In this document: piece by piece, positions 11,630-20,856 of the stretch
Layout of the letters: every line of letters begins with the position of its first letter
Numbering within the stretch: the stretch's first letter is position 1
NCBI RefSeq assembly: GCF_003573695.1
Contig: NC_039367.1
Coordinates: 158,889,101-158,953,100, forward strand
Direction of reading: 5' to 3'
Origin: Papaver somniferum
Lineage: Eukaryota; Streptophyta; Magnoliopsida; Ranunculales; Papaveraceae
DNA: 64,000 nt
The notes under the pieces: model-generated
Seen by the model: the letters and a program-made list of their open reading frames with translations, nothing else
What the model was told of the DNA's origin: nothing
Database searches by the model: none
Program-made: the position numbers and the translations under genes

Positions 11630-12107
11630 CAAGGTATTGAAAGCTTGAAGTAAAGCGTAAAACGTTTTTTATTTTTACGAAGACATGCGCATGTTGAAGC
11701 GTGAAGCGTCGCTTCATGATTGATGTTTGAAGCGGATTTTTTACTATAAATAATAGTAGTTTGTTATTAATAATTTAATATTTAGGAGGATAATAATTGT
11801 ATAAATTTAATATAAGTCCAGTTAATTTCAAAAACAGTAGCGTGGCATGGTGGTTCACTTTAGTTTAAGTCGGAGGTTCGAAACCCCCTAAAAATGACTT
11901 GACTAAGTCGAAAAGCGCATCAATTAAAGGAATCTTCCACTTCATGGTAGATTAGCTTGGGAGCGAATTGGAAAAATCTGAAGCGAAGTGTAGCGTGAAG
12001 CAGCGCTTCATGGTAAATTCGCTTCATAACTATGCTTCGGAGCGAATTGAAAAAATCTAGAGCGAAGCGTATGAAGCGTGGCGTTGAAGCGGCGCTTTTA
12101 AAAACCA
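11630..12107. mobile_element. MITE-like element with 10-bp target duplication
   Basis: A 478-bp segment sits between perfect 10-bp direct repeats TGTTTTGAAG at 11620-11629 and 12108-12117. Its ends are imperfect inverted repeats (AAGGTATTGAAAGC and ATGGTTTTTAAAAGC read inward). The interior is full of GAAGCG/CGCTTC words forming partial hairpins. A 9-10 bp duplication with degenerate inverted ends fits a Mutator-like MITE, though a retroposon would also fit. It encloses a pol III promoter-like pair at 11843-11885. Confidence 0.5.
11843..11885 (+). promoter_or_regulatory. tRNA/SINE-like internal pol III promoter boxes
   Basis: TGGCATGGTGG (11843-11853) resembles the A box and GGTTCGAAACC (11875-11885) matches the B-box consensus exactly. 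The spacing of about 32 bp between starts is that of tRNA-derived SINEs. No full cloverleaf surrounds them, so this is probably a SINE head captured in the MITE-like segment. Confidence 0.45.
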
Positions 12108-12277
12108 TGTTTTGAAGGACTCCCTTCCTTTTGAACAAGGTTGTTAATTTCTTCACCATGAAAAGTAACTTAAATTGCTGAAAACAACAAATGAAAGGGA
12201 CATACATGCAGAATAAAAGAAACAAGAAAAATAAAAAGGTAAGTTAAATGGTTACTGGTGGCGAAACGACAACAAAT

Positions 12278-12340
12278 GCTTTCATTGAGAGATGCTTTTG
12301 CTTACTAAATGGGTGCTCTAACCGACTGAGCTATGAAAGC
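12278..12340 (-). pseudogene. tRNA-Thr(AGT)-like fragment, T arm deleted
   Basis: The minus strand reads GCTTTCATAGCTCAGTCGG, TTAGAGCACCC, an anticodon loop TTTAGTA, then jumps to CTCTCAATGAAAGC. The acceptor, D and anticodon arms are good, but most of the variable loop and T arm is missing, leaving 63 nt. The flank AAAAAGGTAAGTTAAATGGTT matches the flank of the copy at 4655-4735. Confidence 0.6.
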
Positions 12341-12475
12341 AGCTGTTGACTACAGGCAGGCAATTCGCTCGACTAGGTCTTTGAATATGCTTGTTTCCCC
12401 CAAAAGAATAAAACTAAAACAAGCTGTAGGCAATCTTATGGTATACCTGTAAGGTGAGAAGCACATACGCGAATA

Positions 12476-13091
12476 ATGATGCTGGTCATGATCCATGGGC
12501 ATGCACGATGCATCTTAAGCATGGAGATGCTGCAATTTGTTGAAAATGTACTCTTATATCTTAGTATAATATTGCCACCAGTTGGTCCTCGACTCAAAAT
12601 CGATGTCAATGCAGCTTTATACGAAGACGTATCCGTGCTTCCATTGATGCAAAACACGGTGATGCGGTCTCACCTCCGCAGCAATTCGAATGTATATCAT
12701 CGACAGCAACCAATTGTAGCCGAAGCCAACGGTTTTGCATTTGTAGCCAAGATGGGATACAAGCCTACAACCATGCGACTATTGAAGGGGATTAATGTGT
12801 TCGTTTATTACAGTGTCCCCAGCTTTGAGTCTAGTACACTTTCATCCAATGAAAATAAAAAGAATTTACTATAATTCTCTTTATTGTTCTTACACATTTT
12901 CTTGTTTCTGATATTTATTTCTTACACAGATTTATTGGAATGACAAATGTGTGCCAATTTCGGTATCTCACTATAACTATATATGTGCATCCACCGTGAC
13001 CTCAAAAGTAAGCAATGTAATTATAGCAGTTTCTGGCGACCCGACACCAAAGGCAGTGTCCGACATCAACATATTTCCCAAGCCGGAATAA
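12476..13091 (+). CDS. Hypothetical two-exon gene (unrecognised)
   Basis: An open frame of 132 residues (12476-12874) starts at ATG and contains a hydrophobic stretch near residues 15-35 (MLQFVENVLLYLSIILPPVG). After a T-rich tract and a good acceptor (TTCTTACACAG at 12919-12929), a second frame of 53 residues runs 12930-13091. It begins IYWNDKCVPISVSHYN and ends at TAA. I found no donor that joins them convincingly and do not recognise a family. It could be a gene fragment or chance. The minus strand is also open over 12436-12657. Confidence 0.2.
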
Positions 13092-13912
13092 ACAATTAAT
13101 GCAGTGGATGCAAAGGATAGATTCACATTGCCTAGCCATTTTTGGTTGGCATATAAAAGCGGATCAATATAAATTCTTGGATTCTTTTACTAAATCTTCT
13201 AAGTTATGGAAAGAAATTTAAAGTTTGTTAAAGAATTAAAGAATTTTCATTGCCGCGTTGGTTCTAGGAGTATCATAATGGTGGAGTTATCTGGTGGTAA
13301 GAATCTGAACGTTACTACTAGTTATGATGTTTAATAAAATGTTAAGAATTTAGACTCCACAAAATCTGTACATTCAATAATTTCCCTTTTGATTGAAAAT
13401 TCTTTAAGTTTTAATGTATGATCGATTATTCAATTCCGATCATTTTTTGTATATATTAGTCTCAACTTCAACCATTTTCTTGTACATGTTTGTTCCTTTC
13501 GAATTCAACTCTATCCTCATCAGTATTTTTTACTTCCATATTTTCGTTTAGATTAGCAAATAAAATATAATTTTATTGATCGAAAAAGAGGGTCGGGCGG
13601 AAAAGATTCGTACCACCACAGAGAACAAGATCACAGGTGTTTCACCTAATTACTTCGTGTAAGCGCAGTATATATATTATATATTATTTTTTTAATTTCT
13701 ATTAGTATTTCATGTTTGTTTTGTTCAGATATCTAATTTTTTTTGCTCGATTTGTAATTTATTCAAATATCAGTGCACTATCATGATTCTGCTCTGATTT
13801 TATTAGTTTTTTTTAAACGTTATTAGCACTTTAATGAACATCCCTAATTTACTTTTCATATATAATGACTTTAACAGACGAATATTTTGATTTTGTAGAA
13901 TTTGTATTAATT
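13092..13912. other. Intergenic upstream of the double-LOB gene
   Basis: AT-rich with a short (TA)n-like run at 13669-13686 and T-runs. The ATG at 13865 continues in frame into the LOB gene (16 extra residues). A possible acceptor TTTTGTAG lies at 13891-13898. No other feature recognised. Confidence 0.4.
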
Positions 13913-14731
13913 ATGGAAAACAACCAGATCCAATGTGCGGCATGCAGTTATCAACAGAGAGGATGTTCACCACAATGTCTTCTGGCGCCGTTGTTCCCTC
14001 CCAACAAAAGGGATGAATTTGAGGTTGTTGCAAGAGTTTTCACTGCACACAACGTAATAAAACTAATCGAATCTGCTAAACCCCAGCAAGTTATAGCGAC
14101 TGAGTCTTTGATTAAGGAAGCCGAGGCGAGAATAGATGATCCGGTTCGAGGCTTAACAGGAACTGTGCATGACCTATCTCGCCGGATAGAGGATCTTCGT
14201 ACTGATCTTCTTTTGGCTAAACAGCAAAACCAACTCTATCGCAGGAGAAATAACCTCCGAGACAAATCGAGTTCAGCTAATAAAGATACATCATCACCAG
14301 TAGCTGCAGTGTCATCCAGGATACTACAACAACTTGCTATATCCGGCAATAATCCAGTACATGCACCTTCAAATGAAAAACCATGTGGAGCATGCACGTA
14401 TAAAAAGAAAAAATGTCCTTTCCAGTGTCCATTGGCTCCATATTTTCCTCTCAACAGAAAAGAGGATTTCGGGAATGTCACTAAAGTTTTTGGTGCAACC
14501 AACTTTATCGAGCTGATAAAAGAAGCTGATCCTCTTCCATATTTGGCAGCCGAGTCAATGATAATCGAAGCAAGAGCAAGAATTTCTGATCTTGTTCATG
14601 GGGTAGCAGGTATTGCTGAGACCCTATCTCAGCAATTGGATGACCTTACTTCTGAACTTGCTAATATTAATCAAGAAAACAGATTTCTTCTCCAGCGAGA
14701 AAGACTACTTTCGCAAAAAAATCTCATTTAA
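13913..14731 (+). CDS. LOB-domain protein with two tandem LOB domains
   Basis: From the ATG at 13913 the protein has 272 residues. LOB domain 1 has the zinc block C8-X2-C11-X6-C18-X3-C22, the segment APLFPPNKRDEFEVVARVFT, and a GAS-type region ending near DDPVRGLTGTVHDL. A leucine-rich coiled coil follows (LSRRIEDLRTDLLLAKQQNQL). After a serine-rich linker, domain 2 repeats everything: C158-X2-C161-X6-C168-X3-C172, APYFPLNRKEDFGNVTKVFG, IIEARARISDLVHG, and a second coiled coil. Usual LBD proteins carry one domain; they bind DNA as dimers through the coiled coil. Here both zinc blocks are complete, so one chain may act as a built-in dimer (inference). An in-frame ATG at 13865 would add 16 residues; 13913 fits known LBD starts better. 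No intron seen. Confidence 0.8.
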   Translation: MENNQIQCAACSYQQRGCSPQCLLAPLFPPNKRDEFEVVARVFTAHNVIKLIESAKPQQVIATESLIKEAEARIDDPVRGLTGTVHDLSRRIEDLRTDLLLAKQQNQLYRRRNNLRDKSSSANKDTSSPVAAVSSRILQQLAISGNNPVHAPSNEKPCGACTYKKKKCPFQCPLAPYFPLNRKEDFGNVTKVFGATNFIELIKEADPLPYLAAESMIIEARARISDLVHGVAGIAETLSQQLDDLTSELANINQENRFLLQRERLLSQKNLI

Positions 14732-16053
14732 AGAACGACATTCTTATCAACTTAAAAAAAGGAATCTTCATCACCAGCGCCCGTGGTAGTTCCATCTCCA
14801 CCGCTGCAAGATCTAGATCTTTATCACCCTTACCTTAAGGTACTGTAAGTCAATTATTTCTGAAACATATTTATGCCCGTAACGTCTTTCTCTCAGGTTT
14901 AAAAATGATTGTAAAGATTCGTATATCTATCACTGTTGGCAAAGTTGTTGTAAGAGGACAATTGATTTTGAGAGTTTGTTATGTGAAAGAGTTGAACAAA
15001 TGTACCAACCAAGAACAGGATAAACGAAGGAATAAATAATGCATAGAGGTCAGTTCATGAAATTTGTCTAGATATTCTTACCATTAATTTTCTAATGTTA
15101 GTATTGATTGACACCGACTTTGAAACCTGTTGGTTCTTTTCGTGTATGTTGCCGAGATGAGTTATCTTCACCTTTTCCATCACAAGTTATTTGGATGCTA
15201 ACAAATGTAAGTTCTAACTTTTAACGTCTGGCAAGAAAAGGCAGATAAACGACTTTTAACGTCTGGCAAGAATCTTTTAAGTTTGGATATTCTTATGAAT
15301 TTTTTCTCTGTTATATGTAAGCAGGTGACAATCGATGAAAAACATCATGTAGTAATCCCGTCATGCAACTTTTGCAACTCTTGTTTTTCTTGTGCTTTGT
15401 CGGCGCTTTTGCTTGTACTTCTTGTTTTTCTTGTGCTTTCTCGGCGCTCTTGGAACGGATTTTTGCTGTTCCGAAAAAATCAAACAATTCTATCGAACAC
15501 ACCTCGTTTTACTGTTATGCCCAATTCCTTCTTCTAGTACTTTCTTTTATCCTACAAAGTTGGCTTGGTACCAATGGTTGTACATCCTACCATGCGAATC
15601 TTTAGCTCTTGTGGAAAATCATCTGGTTGAATTATCTTTACCAGATACTGCTCAGCTTTATTATTCAAACCCTTTGGACATCCTAATATATCTTGTAGAT
15701 GTTGGCTGACCAAGATGCACCAAGCTCAGTATCATCTCTGGTTCCATATTTAACTTTACCGCAGTTCCATAGTTGATCAATGAAAAGTATAACGTGAATT
15801 TAAGTACAGAAACTCCATGCTTCTCGGCAAGTGTGAGACCATCCCGTACAAAATCATTTAAAAGCAATTTCTTATGACAAGTGTTTCATATGACTGGTCA
15901 AAACCCACTCAGAGAATACAGGAATACAGGATTTTTGTTGAGAGATATCAGTATCACAACAACCAACAGAAGAGATTCTCAGTATCGTATTCTCCTTGAG
16001 AGATAAGAAAGACTCAAACCCAGGAATATACTAGGGTTTTGGTTATTGAATCG
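14732..16053. other. Intergenic, part of a duplicated block
   Basis: A 20-bp word TTTTAACGTCTGGCAAGAA is repeated at about 15219 and 15255. The segment at 15318-15390 (AGCAGGTGACAATC, GAAAAACATCATGT, AACTTTTGCAACTC) recurs at about 22811-22900, and 15880-15950 (TGACTGGTCAAAAC, ACAGG) recurs near 21975. It is therefore part of the same duplication as the F-box::LOB gene. A minus-strand frame at 15661-15867 (68 residues) may be a gene fragment; I do not recognise it. Confidence 0.45.
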
Positions 16054-16943
16054 ATGGTCATGGAGAACCTTCATCCAGATATTACTGCACAGATTCTTTC
16101 CAGGGTGCCCCAAAAATCTGTTTCGAGCTGCAAACGAGTATGCAAGACTTGGAAGAAAATCCTTCTTGATATTAGGGTATGCATCTTTATTTGGTCTTTT
16201 TTTTTTCCAGGAATTATAAATTGGATATCAAATCTCTGGATACTTTCCATATAAAACATAACCACTGGATTTCTGAAGTTGGTACCCAACAGAGATTTGG
16301 TATCCCTTGATAAATCTTGTTCTTTTCTCGTTCAATTTTCGATGGTTATTTTTGATTTATTCTGTGTCTATGCATTTTCTTTTTCCTAGAGAAAGAGATT
16401 CAAGTTTACAAGATCACGTCAAGGTTGTGCAGCGTGTAAGCATCAGAGAAAAAAATGTCCACCAACATGTCCCTTAGCTCCATATTTTCCTAGAGATAAA
16501 TTGAGTGATTTCCTGAATGTTCGTGAGGTTTTCGGCGTCCGTAATTTCTTGAGGCTATTGGAGAAGGCTAACCCTTGGCAGCAAGAAGCAGCTCGAACCT
16601 TAATCAGAGAAGCTGATGTTAGAAACAAATACCCTGCTGTAGGAATGTGTGGGGTTAGCGAAAGACTTTATAGGCAATTGGAAGGTGTTACTGCTGAACG
16701 GGATTTATTAAGGGAACGGGAAATATTAATAGCACGAGAAAGTACCTTAGAAGATCTAAACATTAAATTCGTTGCGGAAAAATTAGTCTTCCCCGGAGAG
16801 GTAGGAATATTGTTCCTTTTTACTGTTGTTGTAGTGTATTGGATATCATTATCTCGATTATTTCTCTTATTTTGATCTAATTGGCATAGGAAATCCAAGC
16901 GAATGATCATGTCTTGAATATTTTTCGGTCTCATGGCCAATAA
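16054..16943 (+). CDS. F-box::LOB-domain fusion protein, three exons
   Basis: Predicted exons are 16054-16176, 16390-16800 and 16890-16943, all joined in phase 0 by GT-AG introns (donors AGG|GTATGC and GAG|GTAGGA; acceptors TTTTCCTAG and TTGGCATAG), giving 195 residues. Exon 1 encodes an F-box: residues about 5-41 with LHPDITAQILSRVP, KSV, CKRVCKTWKKIL. Exon 2 encodes a full LOB domain: C54-X2-C57-X6-C64-X3-C68, CPLAPYFPRDKLSDF, VREVFGVRNFLRLLEKANP, AARTLIREADVRNKYPAVG, then a charged coiled coil. F-boxes bind SKP1 in SCF ubiquitin ligases; LOB domains bind DNA. The joint suggests a DNA-targeted ligase adaptor or a hijacked first exon. If exon 2 read through its donor, it would end at 16875 with a hydrophobic tail. 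A decayed copy of the same arrangement lies at 22067. Confidence 0.7.
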
Positions 16944-18368
16944 CCTACAAAATATTTTGATCACTGACCAGATTTTGGGTCAAATGTTAAATTTTGTGTC
17001 ACAGTAACAAATTTTGGCTCCCGAAGACTCTCAAGACATCGCGTGGATAACCTGGCAGATTTTAGACCCGAAAAGAGATTGTTTACCAGTTTAAAAGCTT
17101 AAAATTTGGGGTCGCAAGAACAATTTGTTTACATGATATTTTTTTTTAGAATTTAAAATCTCCCGAACTTTCTTATATTTGGAAAGAGCTTGCGCAGTTT
17201 GTGAGACCCTAACTGCTCTAAAACCCACAAGAGTTGATCAAATTGTTCATCCCACTGGGACAGTTGATCAGTGGATCGCTCGGTATGCTTAAATATAAAC
17301 AAGCAAAATGGTACTGAAATTTGTTTGAAAAGCATGGGGAAGGTTATGCTTTGTTTTCTTATTTAACATTTTTTCGTATTTAGCAATGTTTCATGAAACA
17401 ATTTTTGGTATTTTTGGTATTGAAATGGGTTGCACGTTAAAATTTCGTATGATAATCTTTGAGTATTTGGATCGTAAGTTCTGATATGCTTAGGGGTTTT
17501 TGTATTAAAATTGGTTATATCCTTATGCGGAGGGATTAGCACTATGTCTTTATCCGTTTTATCGTGGTACTTAATAAATGTTGTAGCTGATTAGAACCTT
17601 TGCTACTGTTGTACTTGCTTTCGTTCCTATTGGACTTCTAAGATCGTTGTATATCCGTAAAACTTTCTAGTGATATATGTCGAAAACTTCTTCAAATGGC
17701 TTAGGGACGCAGAATTTGATCAATGTTTTGCATTGACATCAAGGCAGCAATATCAGAATTTGACAAACGGAAAATGGGTCATTTGTCCAAATATTTTTAA
17801 ATCACAGTTCAAATGGATGAGTAAAAAATAATTTGGGTGAAATGGCCAAAAAAAAAAATAGTAAGGATGAAACCAGTTTCATCCTTAGCTTAAATTTAAA
17901 AAATAGCAAGGATGATTTTAAAATGGGCATGATGAAACTGGTTACATCCTGCCTATTTTTACATTTTTGTCCATTTAAACAATATCAAAATCTAACTGTC
18001 CATTTCATCCAGGAATTGTTGATTTTGGTCTTTTTAACCAATTTTGTGTTTGACAAAAATGATCACTATACAAAAGAGACCTCCGAATGCAAACGACCTC
18101 ATGAATTTCAAGATACACTCCGTATATGATTTGTGAAATTGTAACCAACGCGGAAACATTGAACTTGTGAATTGCATTTTTTTTCAAGACAAATTCCCTC
18201 AAGTGATAGTGAACTTTAGAAAAAATCCCTTCATCAAGAATTAAAACCGGCGCTTAGGGCCTTGCAGTGGACATTCCTCGGTGGTACTTGCACAAACTTA
18301 TTGGGGGTAAGTCAGTTAGGGAACTAATTCATAATCTAGGAACTCTGGTACATTTCAATTCTTATATA
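16944..18368. other. Intergenic; hairpin-rich repeat near 17.8 kb
   Basis: The first part (to about 17450) matches sequence after the second F-box::LOB copy (GGTTATGCTTTGTTTTCTT and following, compare 22590-22660). At 17770-18050 a repeat-like segment has a near-perfect hairpin at 17863-17886 (AAGGATGAAA CCAG TTTCATCCTT) and related GATGAAACTGGTTACATCC. It is bounded by GTCATTTGTCCAAAT and TTTTTGTCCATTTAAAC words, suggesting a MITE of unknown class. No gene recognised. Confidence 0.4.
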
Positions 18369-19283
18369 CAGTAAAACTTGAGTAAATTAATAATGTTGGG
18401 ACTGACAAATTCTATCAATTTAGCGAAATATTAATTTATGGATAAATTAATAAATTATTAAATTATCGAAACACTCTAAATTTAAGTTTCAAATATAAAA
18501 TCGAAGAAAATATTTAATTAAATTTAATGGTTTCTCATAATAACAAATACCTAGAGATATTATTTTCAATTCAAATTGATGTGTAATAATTTTTAGCATA
18601 ACATAATATAATATAGTATAGTACATTGCATATTATGTAAATAAATTTATATATCTTTTGATCTTCAAATAAACAAAAACAACAATACAAAAGAAGAATG
18701 TAACAATAGCACATACTTCTCGTCTGAAAGGTGTCAAAAATCCTCGATGACAAACGGGATTCGAAAAGCATTGTGTGAGTATAGTCATTCCAATCCAAAT
18801 GTGACTCAAAGAGAAACACTAAAATGACTTCTTGAAAAATTTAACATACTAGTGTGTCAAGGAATAATATCAAATACAATTAAGCGTGCATCGAAATACA
18901 TGTCAAGTGAATCCAGTTTCTCATAAAGAAGCAATCTTATCGATAGTAAAGCTAAATGATTTCCTCTTACAATTTGAAAAAGACACTCCTGAACTCCTCA
19001 AGGGACTACAAAAAAATCAGAGATGAAATCCGGTGTTGCATAAATCTGAACAAAAAACAAACTATTTTGGAATCTTATTTTAGTGACGCATCAATAATGT
19101 AATGCTATTATAATGATTGTTAATTTATATTTCAGTTGGGCCCTATTAGATACTTAAAATTTTCGATATCTTATAAATTCAGCAAGGTTATCAATTTAAT
19201 ACGCTGGCCCAAATCGAGATTGGTAAAAAAATATTATTTTAGCTAAATCATTAATTTACCGCGGATTAATTTATGTTTTACTG
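18369..19283 (+). mobile_element. pogo/Emigrant-type (Tc1-mariner) DNA transposon, decayed
   Basis: A 915-bp element begins CAGTAAAACTTGAGTAAATTAATAA and ends GATTAATTTATGTTTTACTG, flanked on both sides by TA. CAGTAAAACCTCTATAAATTAATA-type ends with TA duplication are the hallmark of plant pogo-like Lemi/Emigrant elements. Extra TAAATTAATAAATT motifs lie inside both ends. The centre keeps a piece of the transposase (separate entry). Far shorter than an autonomous copy. Confidence 0.75.
18762..18927 (+). pseudogene. pogo-type transposase fragment (CENP-B-like helix-turn-helix)
   Basis: In the frame of 18774 the translation reads RKALCEYSHSNPNVTQ, then ETLK, a stop where tryptophan is usual, LLEKFNILVCQGIISNT, and KRASKYMSSESS. 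This is the N-terminal DNA-binding helix-turn-helix of pogo/CENP-B transposases, which recognises the element ends. The reading frame dies soon after and no DDE catalytic core is visible. It supports the assignment of the enclosing element. Confidence 0.7.
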
Positions 19284-20092
19284 TAGCTCGGCAACTATGG
19301 TTGGAGCATTCAGAGAAATAGTTGGACATATAGCTAGGCTTGGTGGTTGGAGGATATACATATATATATATATATATATAGTATATATAATAGGTAGTCC
19401 AGTAAGTGAATTTTTTACCCAATATCATCTTCAATTGATACTTTACTTGTTTGAAATTACTTTAAAGAAGTCATATCAGCCGATGCGTGCATTTTTTCTA
19501 AAATGACCATATGGTGGTAGTGTCTAACAATGACAAAATAAATTTACCACTAAACCTTATTTGTCTCGCTATTATCAAAATGGCATGTGCAGTTTTGAAT
19601 CTTCTGATACATCTATTTTATACCGCTGATCTGAGTTTATATTTGTCCGTATTTTGGACCTAAAAATTGCTAAAGTTTGATGCCGTAATCTTGGAATGGG
19701 AAACACATTTTGCTGATCAGTGAACTGCGAAGTTTAGCAACACCACCATGAACCCATAATACATGTATATATCTGGTTTGGAAAGCAACAAACTAGACCT
19801 GTTTTTCAGCCATATGATAATGTTAGCTGACAGCTAGGAAGCACATGATTTTTGATGAGTGGTCACAATTTTAAAGAAAGACAAATTCCCTAAATGCATA
19901 AATAACGTCAAGTCAACATGGTCAAATTTGTATGCAATGCAAAAACACGAAAAAATTAATAAGTGAAACTTATAGTTCTTCACTGCTACTAATAGAAACC
20001 AAATTAAAAGGATAGTAAATTAAGATGAACATCCGGTGAAAATAAAACTAGAACTGGAACTACTGGTAAAACCACCGTGTACGCCAAATTAC
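19284..20092. other. Intergenic with (TA)n microsatellite
   Basis: A (TA)n run lies at about 19358-19389. The remainder is AT-rich and without recognisable coding or repeat structure. Confidence 0.5.
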
Positions 20093-20856
20093 TTAAGGGT
20101 TATATATATTTTTGAGGAGATCGAGGGCCAATTCTTTGTGTTCAGCAGTTAACTCCGACGGCTCAGCAGGTTCATGGGTGGACATTAGACGTTCAAGTAC
20201 TGTCTCCGTAGAGAAGGCTTTCTCATGGTCCCGCTTTAAGGATGTAGATCCCTGTTTAGCACGAAACCTGATTAGGATAAGCAAATCACAAAAAGCTTAC
20301 AAACAAACATTCTAATGTACTAATATTAATATTAAATATTCACAAACGATTTTACAATTACCTCCTGAGGCTGGGGAGCCCCTAGTGCTGCTTTCAGTTT
20401 TTCATGTAGGACGTTTTGTTCTTCAGCAAAACTAGTTAACTTTGTATTTCTTTGATTAGCATTTTCAATCAGCAGCTCCTTCCAGTACTTCAAAGTGTTG
20501 TTTTCTTTCACAAGCTCCTGATTTCTTGAACGTAGTTGCGCCAGTTCCGTCCTGTCAGCAGCATAACCTAATTGAGCTTCTCCCCATGCACCAAAAACTG
20601 GATTAACTTTGCGTTGAGATGCTTCAAATATGAGATTCTTTGTCACGTTAGCATAATTACCAGGACCGGCTGCCTCAACTAAGCTAATGAAATTGTCTAA
20701 TCCAAAATTGGAGGCCACATTTTCCAAGACAACATTTGAGCTTATAATAAACAAAATCACTAAAATAAACAAAATCAGCACTCAGAAATGGGTAACTTAG
20801 CATGTGATTAACACAAAATAGGTTTTGTTGAGTGAAAAATTTCATACCTGCGCCAT
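20093..20856 (-). CDS. LOB-domain-like gene lacking the cysteine block (structure uncertain)
   Basis: The main minus-strand frame (about 20778-20332) encodes VLENVASNFGLDNFISLVEA, then NLIFEASQRKVNPVFGAWG and a long coiled coil (LAQLRSRNQELVKENN to LHEKLKAALG). This is the GAS block and coiled coil of an LBD protein without the CX2CX6CX3C block. A short possible first exon, ATGGCGCAG|GTATGA, lies at 20856-20848. A donor GAG|GTAATT at 20362/20361 and an acceptor near 20270 would add the frame at 20267-20093 (STETVLERLMSTHEPAEPSE). The phases of neither junction fit simply; reading through gives a stop nine codons later. It may be a pseudogene. Confidence 0.5.

Larger units (their letters stand above)
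10592..12475. other. Intergenic stretch filled with small transposon-like repeats
   Basis: Holds two MITE-like segments (about 10791-11190 and 11630-12107) and a tRNA-Thr-like fragment (12278-12340), each listed separately. The remainder (10592-10790, 11191-11620, 12118-12277, 12341-12475) shows no coding signal I trust. Confidence 0.5.

Noticed and set aside
15283..15709. Overlapping cysteine- and leucine-rich frames
   Set aside because: All frames of both strands are open over a T-rich, internally duplicated stretch (TTTCTTGTGCTTT repeated), and the duplicate at 22.9 kb does not keep them.
17833..18129. 98-residue open frame
   Set aside because: Lies across a hairpin-rich repeat with poly(A) and duplicated GATGAAAC words; no family similarity.
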